A stretch of DNA of 49,619 nt. It comes from a virus. Positions 40,770 to 49,211 of the stretch are shown one piece after another. How positions within the stretch are numbered: the stretch's first letter is position 1; each line of letters starts with the position of its first letter. Below the pieces are notes generated by a model. It saw nothing but the letters and a program-made list of their open reading frames with translations, did not search any database and was not told the origin of the DNA. The DNA is taken from the IMG/VR virus record IMGVR_UViG_3300008448_013448, positions 1-49,619 of that record. The stretch is one strand, 5' to 3'. The position numbers and the translations under genes are program-made.

Positions 40770-41657
40770 ATGGCTACTACAACCACACCACGTGTGAATT
40801 ATCTAAACAACCGCGACATACTTAAAGAAATACATGCCAGCAAAAACACCTACTGTTGTTTTGCTGACGCCGACAAAGATCATCAGTACGATATTATATT
40901 GCCGGATCTGGCCAAAATCAATCAAAGAACCATATCTGACGCTCGCAAATTGCGAGCCGACAGAATCAAACGTGAAACTGGCGAAATTGTTGATCCTAAG
41001 AAAATTCCCAATACTGATTTGGTTTTTCGCATCACCACCTGGGAACACATCCCCATGGCAGCAAAAAAAGTTCCAAAGACTGCTGTGAAAAAACGCAGAA
41101 TAGAAGATATTCTGGAACTAGAAGACACAGTTGCTGATGTTGAAGAACTAGTGGATGACGTAATTTTGAATCCCACTCATATTCGTGTTAACTTCCCCCC
41201 ATTTTTTCACTATCGACTAAATGAGCACAAAATTCCCTATATCGTGGGCAAGAGTCACTGGCATGGAGATCTGGACACTGGAGTGTTTTCCAAAGACCAC
41301 GGAAAAATGACACGCAAGCTGGCCACCATGTTCATGAAGCTGTGCGAACGTTATGCCACAAGATCAAACTGGCGCGGATACACCTACAATGAAGAAATGC
41401 GCGGTCAAGCCCTGCTGCAACTCAGCCAAATTGGCCTGCAGTTTGACGAGTCAAAATCGCAGAACCCTTTTGCGTATTATACTGCTGCTATTACCAACAG
41501 CTTTACTCGTATCCTGAACATTGAGAAAAAGAATCAAAACATTCGCGATGACATTTTGGAAATGAACGGACTAAATCCTTCGTGGACTCGACAAAATCAA
41601 AGTGCCGGTACTATGGCTGATCTATCCGGTCCAGTTGTATCAAGTTTAGATGATTGA
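40770..41657 (+). CDS. 55: gp55-like late-transcription sigma factor with long N-terminal extension
   Basis: A 295-aa protein. From about residue 180 it matches the sigma region-2-like core of T4 gp55: MTRKLATMFMKLCERYATRSNWRGYTYNEEMRGQALLQLSQIGLQFDESKSQNPFAYYTAAITNSFTRILNIEKKNQNIRDDIL. The ALLQL...NPFAYYTAAITNSF helix is the core- and promoter-binding part. T4 gp55 is only 185 aa; here about 180 extra residues precede it, including NNRDILKEIHASKNTYCCFADADKDHQYDIIL and a Lys/Glu-rich linker. Family knowledge: gp55 directs host RNA polymerase to TATAAATA promoters, which occur in this window. Neighbours gp47 and gp46 match the usual T4-like order. Expression is from a sigma70-like promoter. 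Confidence 0.85.
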   Translation: MATTTTPRVNYLNNRDILKEIHASKNTYCCFADADKDHQYDIILPDLAKINQRTISDARKLRADRIKRETGEIVDPKKIPNTDLVFRITTWEHIPMAAKKVPKTAVKKRRIEDILELEDTVADVEELVDDVILNPTHIRVNFPPFFHYRLNEHKIPYIVGKSHWHGDLDTGVFSKDHGKMTRKLATMFMKLCERYATRSNWRGYTYNEEMRGQALLQLSQIGLQFDESKSQNPFAYYTAAITNSFTRILNIEKKNQNIRDDILEMNGLNPSWTRQNQSAGTMADLSGPVVSSLDD

Positions 41658-42546
41658 ACTTTCAAAAACAGTGCCCATAATATACCACGGTGGCACCTAT
41701 GGCACATATCTCCATTGGTGCCTGGATACCCTGTGCTCTACTAATCCTGTAAAGGCCCCATTTACCAACGTTGGCAACAGCCACATGTTTTCGGAACAAA
41801 TGTTTTCAGGAATTGAATGTTGGCGACAATATAAAGACAAAGGATCTTGGTCAAAAATTGTTAGATTGCATCCAAAAACAAAACAAAATGAAAATTTAAC
41901 AGCAAACCTCAATGAGATAATGTCCACAGTTGACAGGGCAATTTATATCTACCCAGACTCAAAATCAGTGCTGTTGACTATCAACAACTACTATAGCAAA
42001 ATATGGAAAAATTGGTGGCAGCATCAATTTGATTCAGAAATCAATCCAGAAAAAATATACAACAACTGGCCAGTGTCAAGAGTAGTACCAATTGATCAGA
42101 TTCCTGCATGGGTCAAAAGGGAATTTTTGAGCATGTATCTTGTGCCTGCATGGTATTCGCAGGTTGAATGGAATCATTTAGATTTGTGGAAGCATCCAAA
42201 TTGCTGTAATATTTTTGTTGACGATCTTTTAAATAATTTTGAATCGACTATAGAAACTGTTGGGAAATTCTGTCAATTTGATTTTTGCCGATCAATAAAA
42301 GATCTAGAGCCGTTTCACAAGCAAAATATAAAACTACAAAAATTTATCGGGCAGGATCAAATCTGCAATAACATAATAGATGCGGTGCTCTGTGAGCAAG
42401 ACTACTCATGGACGGAATTACCGTTGCCCAGCGAAGCCTGGGTTCAATGGCAATTGAGAAACCTAGGATGGGAAATATGCTGTCACGGCCTTGACATTTT
42501 CCCAACAAATAGTTTACAATTAAAAGAAATACTATATCCTGTATGA
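41650..42546 (+). CDS. sulfotransferase-like hypothetical protein (298 aa), inserted between gp55 and gp47
   Basis: The protein begins with VPIIYHGGTYGTYLHWCLDTL, a strand-Gly-rich loop-helix like the PAPS-binding start of sulfotransferase-fold proteins (usually GxxxSGTT). A second typical region is CCNIFVDDLLNNFESTIETVGKFCQFD, the place where sulfotransferases have their Ser/Arg-containing loop and final helices. No complete PAPS motif is visible, so the assignment is weak. The gene overlaps gp55 by 8 nt and gp47 by 4 nt (ATGA). It is more AT-rich than those flanking core genes, which suggests later insertion. The aromatic content is high (many Trp and Tyr). Confidence 0.6.
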   Translation: MIELSKTVPIIYHGGTYGTYLHWCLDTLCSTNPVKAPFTNVGNSHMFSEQMFSGIECWRQYKDKGSWSKIVRLHPKTKQNENLTANLNEIMSTVDRAIYIYPDSKSVLLTINNYYSKIWKNWWQHQFDSEINPEKIYNNWPVSRVVPIDQIPAWVKREFLSMYLVPAWYSQVEWNHLDLWKHPNCCNIFVDDLLNNFESTIETVGKFCQFDFCRSIKDLEPFHKQNIKLQKFIGQDQICNNIIDAVLCEQDYSWTELPLPSEAWVQWQLRNLGWEICCHGLDIFPTNSLQLKEILYPV

Positions 42547-43556
42547 ATCTATTTAAAAAAGCTGCGGTATTTACTGACATCCATTTTGGACTCAAGAGCA
42601 ACAGCACATTACACAACGAAGACTGTTTGGCATTTGTAAAATGGGCCACTGAAAAAGCCCGGGAACAAGGTTGCGAAACCTGCTTGTTCTTAGGTGACTG
42701 GCACAACCATCGTGCCAGTATCAACATTGTGACCCTTAACTACAGCCTGCAGGCACTGGAGCACATGAACAACAATTTTGAACATGTGTATTTTATTCCC
42801 GGCAATCACGACTTGTACTATCGCGACCGTCGAGACATTCAAAGCGTGGAGTTCGCTAAACACCTGCCCCGTGTCACAATTTGCAATGATTGGTTCACCG
42901 ACGGCAATGTGACCATTGCTCCTTGGCTGTGCGGCGATGATCACAAACGTCTGGCCGCCATGAGCGGTCAGTACTTGTTTGGTCACTTTGAACTGCCCGG
43001 CTATCTCATGAACGCTATGATAGCCATGCCCGATCATGGTGCGATTCAGCGTGATGATCTTGGCGGCTTTGGGCATGTGTTTACTGGACACTTTCACAAA
43101 AGGCAGACCAAAAAGAACATCACCTATATTGGCAACTGTTTCCCTCACAATTATGCTGATGCTGGAGACGACGAACGTGGCATGATGATCCTGGAATGGG
43201 GCCAGGAACCTGAGTATCATGCCTGGCCCGATCAACCCACTTATCGAGTGTATGGCCTGGCCAACTTGATCGACAATGCCCCCGAAATTTTAAGATCCAA
43301 GATGCATGTGCGTGTGAACTTGGACATTGACATTTCATACGAAGAAGCCAACTACATCAAAGAAACATTTATTCGACAGTATGACCTGCGTGAAATGAGC
43401 TTGGTACCCAACAAGACTGCAGGTGTAGGCGAGGATCTTGCGCCGGGCGAAATCAAATTTGAATCAGTGGATCAGATTGTGACTGATCAGATCACCAGCA
43501 TTGATTCAGAATTTTATGACTCCAAACTGCTATTACAAATCTATCAAAACTTATGA
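42543..43556 (+). CDS. 47: recombination nuclease subunit gp47 (Mre11/SbcD-like)
   Basis: A 337-aa calcineurin-like metallophosphoesterase. All metal-binding motifs are in order: FTDIHFG (Asp12, His14), FLGDWHNHR (Asp52), IPGNHD (Asn88-His89), GHFELPG near residue 150 and GHFHKRQ (His183, His185). The length matches T4 gp47 (339 aa). With gp46 it forms the Mre11/Rad50-type complex that resects DNA ends for recombination-dependent replication. It is separated from gp46 by about 2.5 kb of accessory genes. Base composition is richer in GC than the flanking insertions. Confidence 0.95.
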   Translation: MNLFKKAAVFTDIHFGLKSNSTLHNEDCLAFVKWATEKAREQGCETCLFLGDWHNHRASINIVTLNYSLQALEHMNNNFEHVYFIPGNHDLYYRDRRDIQSVEFAKHLPRVTICNDWFTDGNVTIAPWLCGDDHKRLAAMSGQYLFGHFELPGYLMNAMIAMPDHGAIQRDDLGGFGHVFTGHFHKRQTKKNITYIGNCFPHNYADAGDDERGMMILEWGQEPEYHAWPDQPTYRVYGLANLIDNAPEILRSKMHVRVNLDIDISYEEANYIKETFIRQYDLREMSLVPNKTAGVGEDLAPGEIKFESVDQIVTDQITSIDSEFYDSKLLLQIYQNL

Positions 43557-44176
43557 GACAAATTTTATTATTTGGCGGCAGTTCTGGTATCGGGTTGTCC
43601 ACAGCCGGACTGCTATCAATGAACGGATATCAAGTTACTACTCCTACCCGAAACGAAGTAGACTTGTTAGATCTTGATCAAATTGATAGTTTGGCTATGT
43701 CGCACTATGATGTTGTTATTAACTGTGCAGCAGTTAATACAGGAACTTACCTTGGCTTTTACAATAATTCTACCAAATGCCAAATTGACCAAATTACTGT
43801 TAATTTTATTGCACCGATATTGCTGGCCAAAAATTATAGTAGGTCCAATCCGTCGGGGCATTTTGTTTACATTAGCAGTACCAGCATTGACACCCCGTAT
43901 CTTTATAATATAATAAATTCTACATCAAAAGCGGCGCTGATGTATGCAATGAATGTGTTACGTAGAGAATTACCTAACTTTATTGTTTCAGAAATTTGTC
44001 CCGGTAAAACTAAAACCAATATGTTAAAACAAAACTACAATGGTACAAAATCTGACGAAGAGATACAAGCAGAATACGAATCTTATCCTTATCTAACACC
44101 GTTACAGGTAGCAAAGTCTGTATTGTTTGCCGTCAAAAATCAGATTGATGTTGTTAAATTAACGCCGTATGAATAG
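43553..44176 (+). CDS. short-chain dehydrogenase/reductase with altered active site
   Basis: A 207-aa SDR-fold protein. The cofactor loop GGSSGIG (residues 8-14), NCAA (57-60) and the strand FVYISSTS (about 104-111) are normal, as are the PG residues of SEICPGKTKTNM. The catalytic YxxxK is not: Lys126 is in SKAAL and Ser109 is present, but the position 13 residues after that Ser and 4 before Lys is Asn122 (codon AAT) instead of Tyr. The protein may bind NAD(P) without normal redox activity, use another residue, or be decaying. Family knowledge suggests a sugar- or lipid-related oxidoreductase ancestor. It overlaps gp47 by 4 nt. Confidence 0.85.
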   Translation: MRQILLFGGSSGIGLSTAGLLSMNGYQVTTPTRNEVDLLDLDQIDSLAMSHYDVVINCAAVNTGTYLGFYNNSTKCQIDQITVNFIAPILLAKNYSRSNPSGHFVYISSTSIDTPYLYNIINSTSKAALMYAMNVLRRELPNFIVSEICPGKTKTNMLKQNYNGTKSDEEIQAEYESYPYLTPLQVAKSVLFAVKNQIDVVKLTPYE

Positions 44177-45008
44177 ACCGCAATTTTTAGTTGCAAGATA
44201 TGCAAACGGCAGCGCCGGCAAATTCTTACTGACTTTATTAATGTCATCAAAATCTGTGGCGCACTTTGATCCTGACATTGAACAAGACAAAACAACTAAG
44301 GCGTGCCTCAACTACGTTTACTCTCACTTTATAACAAACGTAGGCGATTGGCTAAAACATGAACCAAAACATTCAGATGCCTGGAATTTGCATCAAGTTA
44401 GTGCTAACTATTCACGAGGCGACAGTTTAACTGAGTTAGAGTTTTTGAAAATTTCAGAACAAGATGCTACTGAGCATTTCTGGAATTCAGTTACCAACAA
44501 AAAACTAGTGCCATTTGTATGGCATAAACTTGCAGTACCTGAATTTTTTAAACATTCAAAATTTATCACTGTTGTAATTGACTCAGACGCCGTCAAGTGG
44601 TTTCATCGGGCTCGATGGTATAAACAGTACGGGGTAATTGATAATGCGATCCATATCAAAGAGCAAGATCCATCGTATAATAGTGCTAAATTAAAAATGT
44701 ATTATGATCAGTTTGGGTTAAAGTGTCTGACAGATCAGCACCCATATACGTTTATTAAAAAAAATATCATCAACGATCCTAAGAAAAAACTATTTCAAAA
44801 TGCAAGTGCATTTGTTGATACAGTAGAATCTCAAGTGTTTGTAAACTTGTCAGACATACTTCATGTTGATAAGTGTATTAAAAAAATAACGCAGATTTGC
44901 AATAAGTTTGACATAGACCCTATATCTGAAGAGTTGATCATTGATAGCCATGCTCATTGGTTGTCCTGCCATAATTTTAAGTATACTCCAGGCTATGACT
45001 CACTATAA
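44169..45008 (+). CDS. sulfotransferase-like hypothetical protein (279 aa)
   Basis: The N-terminus FLVARYANGSAGKFLLTLLMSS has the strand-loop-helix with G-x2-G-K found at nucleotide/PAPS sites. Near the C-terminus VFVNLSDILHVDKCIKKITQICNKFDID parallels the equivalent block of the 298-aa gene at 41650 (IFVDDLLNNFESTIETVGKFCQFD), so the two are likely distant relatives. This is a motif-level resemblance to sulfotransferase-fold phage proteins; the reaction is not established. The product ends in PGYDSL, and its stop region overlaps the next ATG by 14 nt. The gene is AT-rich relative to gp47 and gp46. Confidence 0.6.
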   Translation: MNRPQFLVARYANGSAGKFLLTLLMSSKSVAHFDPDIEQDKTTKACLNYVYSHFITNVGDWLKHEPKHSDAWNLHQVSANYSRGDSLTELEFLKISEQDATEHFWNSVTNKKLVPFVWHKLAVPEFFKHSKFITVVIDSDAVKWFHRARWYKQYGVIDNAIHIKEQDPSYNSAKLKMYYDQFGLKCLTDQHPYTFIKKNIINDPKKKLFQNASAFVDTVESQVFVNLSDILHVDKCIKKITQICNKFDIDPISEELIIDSHAHWLSCHNFKYTPGYDSL

Positions 45009-45546
45009 CATACTGACACCAGAAGCACTGGACATTTTGAAAAAATATTTTGTTTTTGATCAAATTTTTAATCTACTAGATTATGATCTAAACATGCAAC
45101 AACTCTACGACGACTTAAAGTCATTAACAAGAGAATCTTACGACACAAATTATCGATTTATTTTTTTACATTACGATACAGAGTATTATATAACCAATGA
45201 TACTCCGGGGACTACCCTGATCAATCTACAAAAAATTTTAGAAAGCTTGGACATTCCAAATTTTTTTTGTATCCTGTTAACTCAACAAAATTTACAACCT
45301 ATATGCAATCAGTTGAGTAAAAATTTTACATCAGATGATTGCAGTATTGCTGTTATTACTAATTTTTTACATAAGCCGATTCATCCAACTGTGGAAAATT
45401 ATGCACTAGAGATCAACGAAACTGATATATCAAAAAAATATATTTCTCTAAACAGAGTTGGCCGATTTCACAGAAGAGTTCTAGTTGCTTTACTAAAATA
45501 TAAAAACTTGTTAAGGTTTGGAATAGTAAGTTATCATGGAAAATAA
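44995..45546 (+). pseudogene. N-terminal half of a frameshifted GT-like gene (paralogue of the 6202-7266 gene)
   Basis: A 183-aa frame starting at ATG 44995, chosen because it begins as the upstream gene stops (14-nt overlap) and not at the earlier in-frame ATG. It ends with YISLNRVGRFHRRVLVALLKYKNLLRF, which aligns with FLFLNGRARPHRKYLWNQLDSRELLAQ of the intact paralogue, and then stops at GGA-AAA-TAA. The frame at 45536-46114 carries the rest of that paralogue. Removing one A from the AAAA run at about 45540 would fuse both into a protein of about 375 aa, close to the paralogue's 354. It could be a true split gene, a decayed one or an assembly error. Confidence 0.7.
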
Positions 45547-46114
45547 AGTAGACTTAATACATACTTCGACCAAGACCAGGATCAATGAAAAGTGGCGGTT
45601 GAACAGCAATCACTTGATTCAAATGATAAATGATTTTCCTAGTGATGAAAAAATTTTAAATTTTGTAGATACCTTCACGCAACACAGCATGGATAGTCGT
45701 TTGTTCCAACAGGGTTTTTTGCAAGTGGTAACTGAAACTACATACCACTACCCAGTGACATTCTTTAGCGAAAAAACTACTAAACCTATTTTGAACAAAC
45801 GTCCGTTTGTGATTGTTGGATCAGTTGGGTCACTGTCTAACTTAAAAACATTAGGATTTAAAACATTTTCTGACTTCTGGAACGAAGAATACGACAACAT
45901 ACTCGATCCCAGTGATAGGATCATGGCAATTTTTGATATAATACAGTTTGTGTGTAACATGTCAGTGACTGAACTCCAAACTCTTTGCGTTGAGATGGAA
46001 GATGTGTTAAACTATAACTTTAATTACTATGTTAACGATTTTAAAAAAAATCAGTTAAGTCGTTTTGAAGACGAATGTATTAAAAATTTACAACCAAGAT
46101 ATGATTCACTTTAA
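45536..46114 (+). pseudogene. C-terminal half of the frameshifted GT-like gene
   Basis: A 192-aa frame whose ATG overlaps the previous stop by 11 nt, so translational coupling could still produce it as a separate chain. It contains LQVVTETTYHYPVTFFSEKTTKPILNKRPFVIVG and LKTLGFKTFSDFWNEEYDNI. These align with the C-terminal VTETVIDYPHSFRTEKIAKPIMIG and LKNLGFQTFGHVIDESFDQI of the left-cluster protein. The TEK-type motif, probably part of a nucleotide-sugar site, is intact. The product ends in PRYDSL, and the stop region overlaps gp46 by 14 nt. Confidence 0.7.
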
Positions 46115-48167
46115 AAAGTTAACTGTTAGAAATTTCATGAGTGTGGGCAATGCCACGCAAGGTATCAATTTTGATCGCAATGATCTAACTCTGGTGCTGG
46201 GAGAAAATTTGGACCTAGGTGGCGACGGGTCACGCAATGGCACAGGCAAGACCACAATCATCAATGCCTTGAGTTATGCCCTGTATGGCAACGCACTGTC
46301 AAACATTCGTAAGGACAATCTTGTAAACAAAACCAACAGCAAGGGTATGTTGGTTAGCTTAGACTTCGGCGTGGGCTCGCAAGAATACAGGATCGAGCGT
46401 GGTCGCAAACCCAACGTGCTCCGATTCTATGTCAACAATGAAGATCACAGTGCCACAGATGATGCACAGGGCGACAGTCGTGAGACCCAGGAAGCAATTG
46501 AACGCATCCTGGGCATGAGTCACGACATGTTCAAACACATCTTGGCCCTGAACACCTACACCGAACCGTTCCTGAGTTTGAAGGCCAATGATCAGCGCAC
46601 CATTATTGAGCAGTTGCTGGGCATTACTCAACTGAGCGAACGGGCTGACCGTATTCGCGAACTCAACCGTGAAACCAAAGATTCAATCACTCAGGAGGAA
46701 ATGCGTATCCGTGCTGAGCAAGAGGCCAACAAGCGAATTGAAGAACAGATTGAAAGTCTCAAACGACGACAAGTGCTGTGGCAGAAAAAATACGATAGCG
46801 ATCTTGCTTACTTGGTTGCACAGTATGACGATCTTATGAGAATTGATATTGCTGCAGAACTACTAGCACACCAAGCTTTGGCTGTGTGGTCCGAAAAGAA
46901 AACACAATATGACGCACAGATCAAGCTGTTGGCTGCTCAACGTGTGTGGCGTCAAACACAAACTAAGGATATTGAGACTTTGCAGACTGAGTATGATAGA
47001 CTCAGCCATGTGGATATTGTTGCGGAACTGCAGGCACATGCCGACCTTGCAGCGCACACTCAGCAGAGCCAACTCCGAGTTGCGTATGACCACAAAGTTG
47101 AAAGCTTGCGCAAAGAAATCACAAAAGAAGACAAAAATTACAGCAAGTTGTTGGCCGAAGTTGCTACACTACAGGAACACCGATGTTATGCATGTGGTCA
47201 AGATTTTCACGATGATCAACACACTGGTGTTTTGGCCAGCAAGGTTGAATTACTCTCTGCTAGCGGCCGCAATCTAGATGATTTGCGATCGCAACTGGAC
47301 GAACTGGTAGCTAATCCTATTGTTGTGGGAGACCGGCCCACAACCCACTACTCAACCGAAGCTGAAGCTATCCGCCACTCCAGCGAACTGGACAATATTC
47401 AAGCCAAGATCCAAGCACGGCAGAACGAAACTGATCCTTATACTGAACACCTGAGTGCGGAGCCTGTGAGCGACCCAGGTGCTGCTCCTGCCACACACTA
47501 TGACACCGAAGCTGCTGCTGTCAAGCACTCCACAATGGTCAATAGTTTGCTGCAACAGATCACCACCAAGCATGGCGAAACTGATCCCTACGATGAACAA
47601 ATCACTGACATGCAAGAGCAGGCCCTGAAAGAAGTCACTTACGAACGTCTTAACGAACTGGTTCGACTGCAAGAGCATCAGGACTTCTTGCTCAAACTGT
47701 TGACTTCAAAAGATAGCTTTATTCGTAAAAAGATCATTGACCAAAACTTGAGCTATCTCAACAGCAGACTCACACACTACTTGGATCGCATTGGATTGCC
47801 ACACACGGTGACATTCCAGAATGACCTCACTGTGATGATTGAAGAACTGGGTCGCGAACTGGACTTTGACAATCTAAGTCGTGGCGAACGCAATCGCTTG
47901 ATTCTTTCCATGAGCTGGGCGTTCCGTGATGTGTTTGAAAGTCTGTACCAACCCATCAACTTGTTGTTTATTGACGAACTAATTGATTCGGGCCTGGACA
48001 CAGCAGGCATGGAAAGTAGCCTCAGCATACTCAAGCAAATGAGTCGAGAACGCAACAAGAGCATTTGGTTAGTGAGTCATCGTGATGAACTGGCCGGTCG
48101 TGTGGAAAACATTCTTAGAGTGGTCAAAGAAAATGGATTTACCAGCTATGACGCAGCCGATATTTGA
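46101..48167 (+). CDS. 46: recombination nuclease subunit gp46 (Rad50/SbcC-like ATPase)
   Basis: A 688-aa SMC-like ATPase. I place the start at ATG 46101 (MIHFKKLTVRNFMSVGN), because family members begin just before this strand. Walker A is SRNGTGKTT (about residues 44-52). Two long coiled-coil arms flank the zinc hook CYAC (Cys362/Cys365). The ABC signature is LSRGE (593 onward), and Walker B is LLFIDE (Asp625, Glu626), with a D-loop SGLDTAG. T4 gp46 is about 560 aa, so the arms are somewhat longer here. It works with gp47 in DNA end processing. It overlaps the preceding frameshifted gene by 14 nt. Confidence 0.95.
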   Translation: MIHFKKLTVRNFMSVGNATQGINFDRNDLTLVLGENLDLGGDGSRNGTGKTTIINALSYALYGNALSNIRKDNLVNKTNSKGMLVSLDFGVGSQEYRIERGRKPNVLRFYVNNEDHSATDDAQGDSRETQEAIERILGMSHDMFKHILALNTYTEPFLSLKANDQRTIIEQLLGITQLSERADRIRELNRETKDSITQEEMRIRAEQEANKRIEEQIESLKRRQVLWQKKYDSDLAYLVAQYDDLMRIDIAAELLAHQALAVWSEKKTQYDAQIKLLAAQRVWRQTQTKDIETLQTEYDRLSHVDIVAELQAHADLAAHTQQSQLRVAYDHKVESLRKEITKEDKNYSKLLAEVATLQEHRCYACGQDFHDDQHTGVLASKVELLSASGRNLDDLRSQLDELVANPIVVGDRPTTHYSTEAEAIRHSSELDNIQAKIQARQNETDPYTEHLSAEPVSDPGAAPATHYDTEAAAVKHSTMVNSLLQQITTKHGETDPYDEQITDMQEQALKEVTYERLNELVRLQEHQDFLLKLLTSKDSFIRKKIIDQNLSYLNSRLTHYLDRIGLPHTVTFQNDLTVMIEELGRELDFDNLSRGERNRLILSMSWAFRDVFESLYQPINLLFIDELIDSGLDTAGMESSLSILKQMSRERNKSIWLVSHRDELAGRVENILRVVKENGFTSYDAADI

Positions 48168-48795
48168 GTCAGATATTTTTGTTATCGACAATTTTTTTAA
48201 TCATCAATTGATTGCCGATGTGTGGCACGAATGCCAACAGTTCCAAAGTGTAGATTTTGTTGATCAACACGGTGTATTCAAAGATCAATTGATTTCTAAA
48301 CAAACACACATAGATATCAAAAATACAGGACCATTTTTGAATATCTTACTTGAACAGGTAAGATCAAATTTTGGCCGTGAAGTCAAATGGGATGAAATAG
48401 TTTACTCCCAACTGTTTTTACCCTGGGATATACATTGCGATTTAATAAGGCCCAATACCACCAACCCTTTGGTTAATCTGTTGATTCCTTTCAACACTGT
48501 AAATAGTAGCACTGTGATTTTTAATGAAAGGTCCCCAGGATTTAATGATTTTTGGAAATACAAAAAAGATTACCAAAAGCAACAAACTCCTGTGCCAGAA
48601 GATATCTGGCAGAAACACTTGTCAATGTGTTGGCCAGACGATCGAGAGTGGTTAAGTATCAAAGAAATATTACCCACACAAACAGTTGGGCAACTGATAG
48701 GCTTCAAGAGAGATTTATGGCACAGTAGCGATAACTTTCATTTGAAAGGTGTTGGCGTCAAACACTTTTTACAAATTTTAGTTAACGCTGTATGA
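48148..48795 (+). CDS. 2OG-Fe(II) oxygenase-like protein (215 aa)
   Basis: I chose the ATG at 48148, which overlaps gp46 by 20 nt. The protein begins with IFESDIFVIDNFFNHQLIADVWHECQQ, the usual opening of prolyl-hydroxylase-like oxygenases. The double-stranded beta-helix core carries a candidate iron facial triad: His96-x-Asp98 (WDIHCDL) and His192 (FKRDLWHSSDNF). VNLLIPFN and STVIFNERSPG match internal strands. Family knowledge: such phage enzymes hydroxylate proteins, nucleobases or small molecules. The substrate is unknown. The 2-oxoglutarate-binding Arg is not obvious; Lys/His residues after His192 could serve. Confidence 0.65.
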   Translation: MTQPIFESDIFVIDNFFNHQLIADVWHECQQFQSVDFVDQHGVFKDQLISKQTHIDIKNTGPFLNILLEQVRSNFGREVKWDEIVYSQLFLPWDIHCDLIRPNTTNPLVNLLIPFNTVNSSTVIFNERSPGFNDFWKYKKDYQKQQTPVPEDIWQKHLSMCWPDDREWLSIKEILPTQTVGQLIGFKRDLWHSSDNFHLKGVGVKHFLQILVNAV

Positions 48796-49211
48796 ACGTC
48801 AAAGCATCGATGTTGAAAACATATAAAATTTCTATTGCCAATGTTGATCATGCTTGTTTGCTGATCGATGACCAAGTGTGCACACCAACCAACAAAGATA
48901 ACTGGGATGTCGAAGTCAATGACCAGTCAATTGTTAAAATAACATATGATTCAGGAACTCCTGTGCTCAGAGTAAATAATTTTTTAATAAATCACTGGCT
49001 TGCTAATGTAGTAGCTTTGCCAGGATCTATTGAATTTTGCCCGGGATTGAATTTTTCTGAAAAATACAACCACAAAGACAAACAAGGAAGATTAATGAGT
49101 CTCAACAATGTATCTGACCAAGTGCTAGACAGAAATGTTGGGAGAGGCTATCATGAATCTCTAGTGCAAGAACTCAAAAAATTACTTGATGAAAAACGCA
49201 ATATTTTTTAA
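48792..49211 (+). CDS. hypothetical protein (139 aa)
   Basis: I do not recognise the family. The ATG overlaps the previous stop by 4 nt. The small protein is beta-rich in its first two thirds (YKISIANVDHACLLIDDQVC, WDVEVNDQSIVKITYDSGTPVLRVNNFLIN). It ends with helical, charged sequence (ESLVQELKKLLDEKRNIF). It is soluble, with no signal peptide. It is coupled to the cobalamin-type radical SAM gene that overlaps its 3' end by 23 nt, so a role next to that enzyme is possible. Confidence 0.6.
   Translation: MNVKASMLKTYKISIANVDHACLLIDDQVCTPTNKDNWDVEVNDQSIVKITYDSGTPVLRVNNFLINHWLANVVALPGSIEFCPGLNFSEKYNHKDKQGRLMSLNNVSDQVLDRNVGRGYHESLVQELKKLLDEKRNIF

Noticed and set aside
45536-45546. Programmed -1 ribosomal frameshift at the split gene
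   Set aside because: Joining the frames needs a +1 (or -2) shift, and the site is not an X-XXY-YYZ slippery heptamer; an indel in the A run or coupled re-initiation explains it better.
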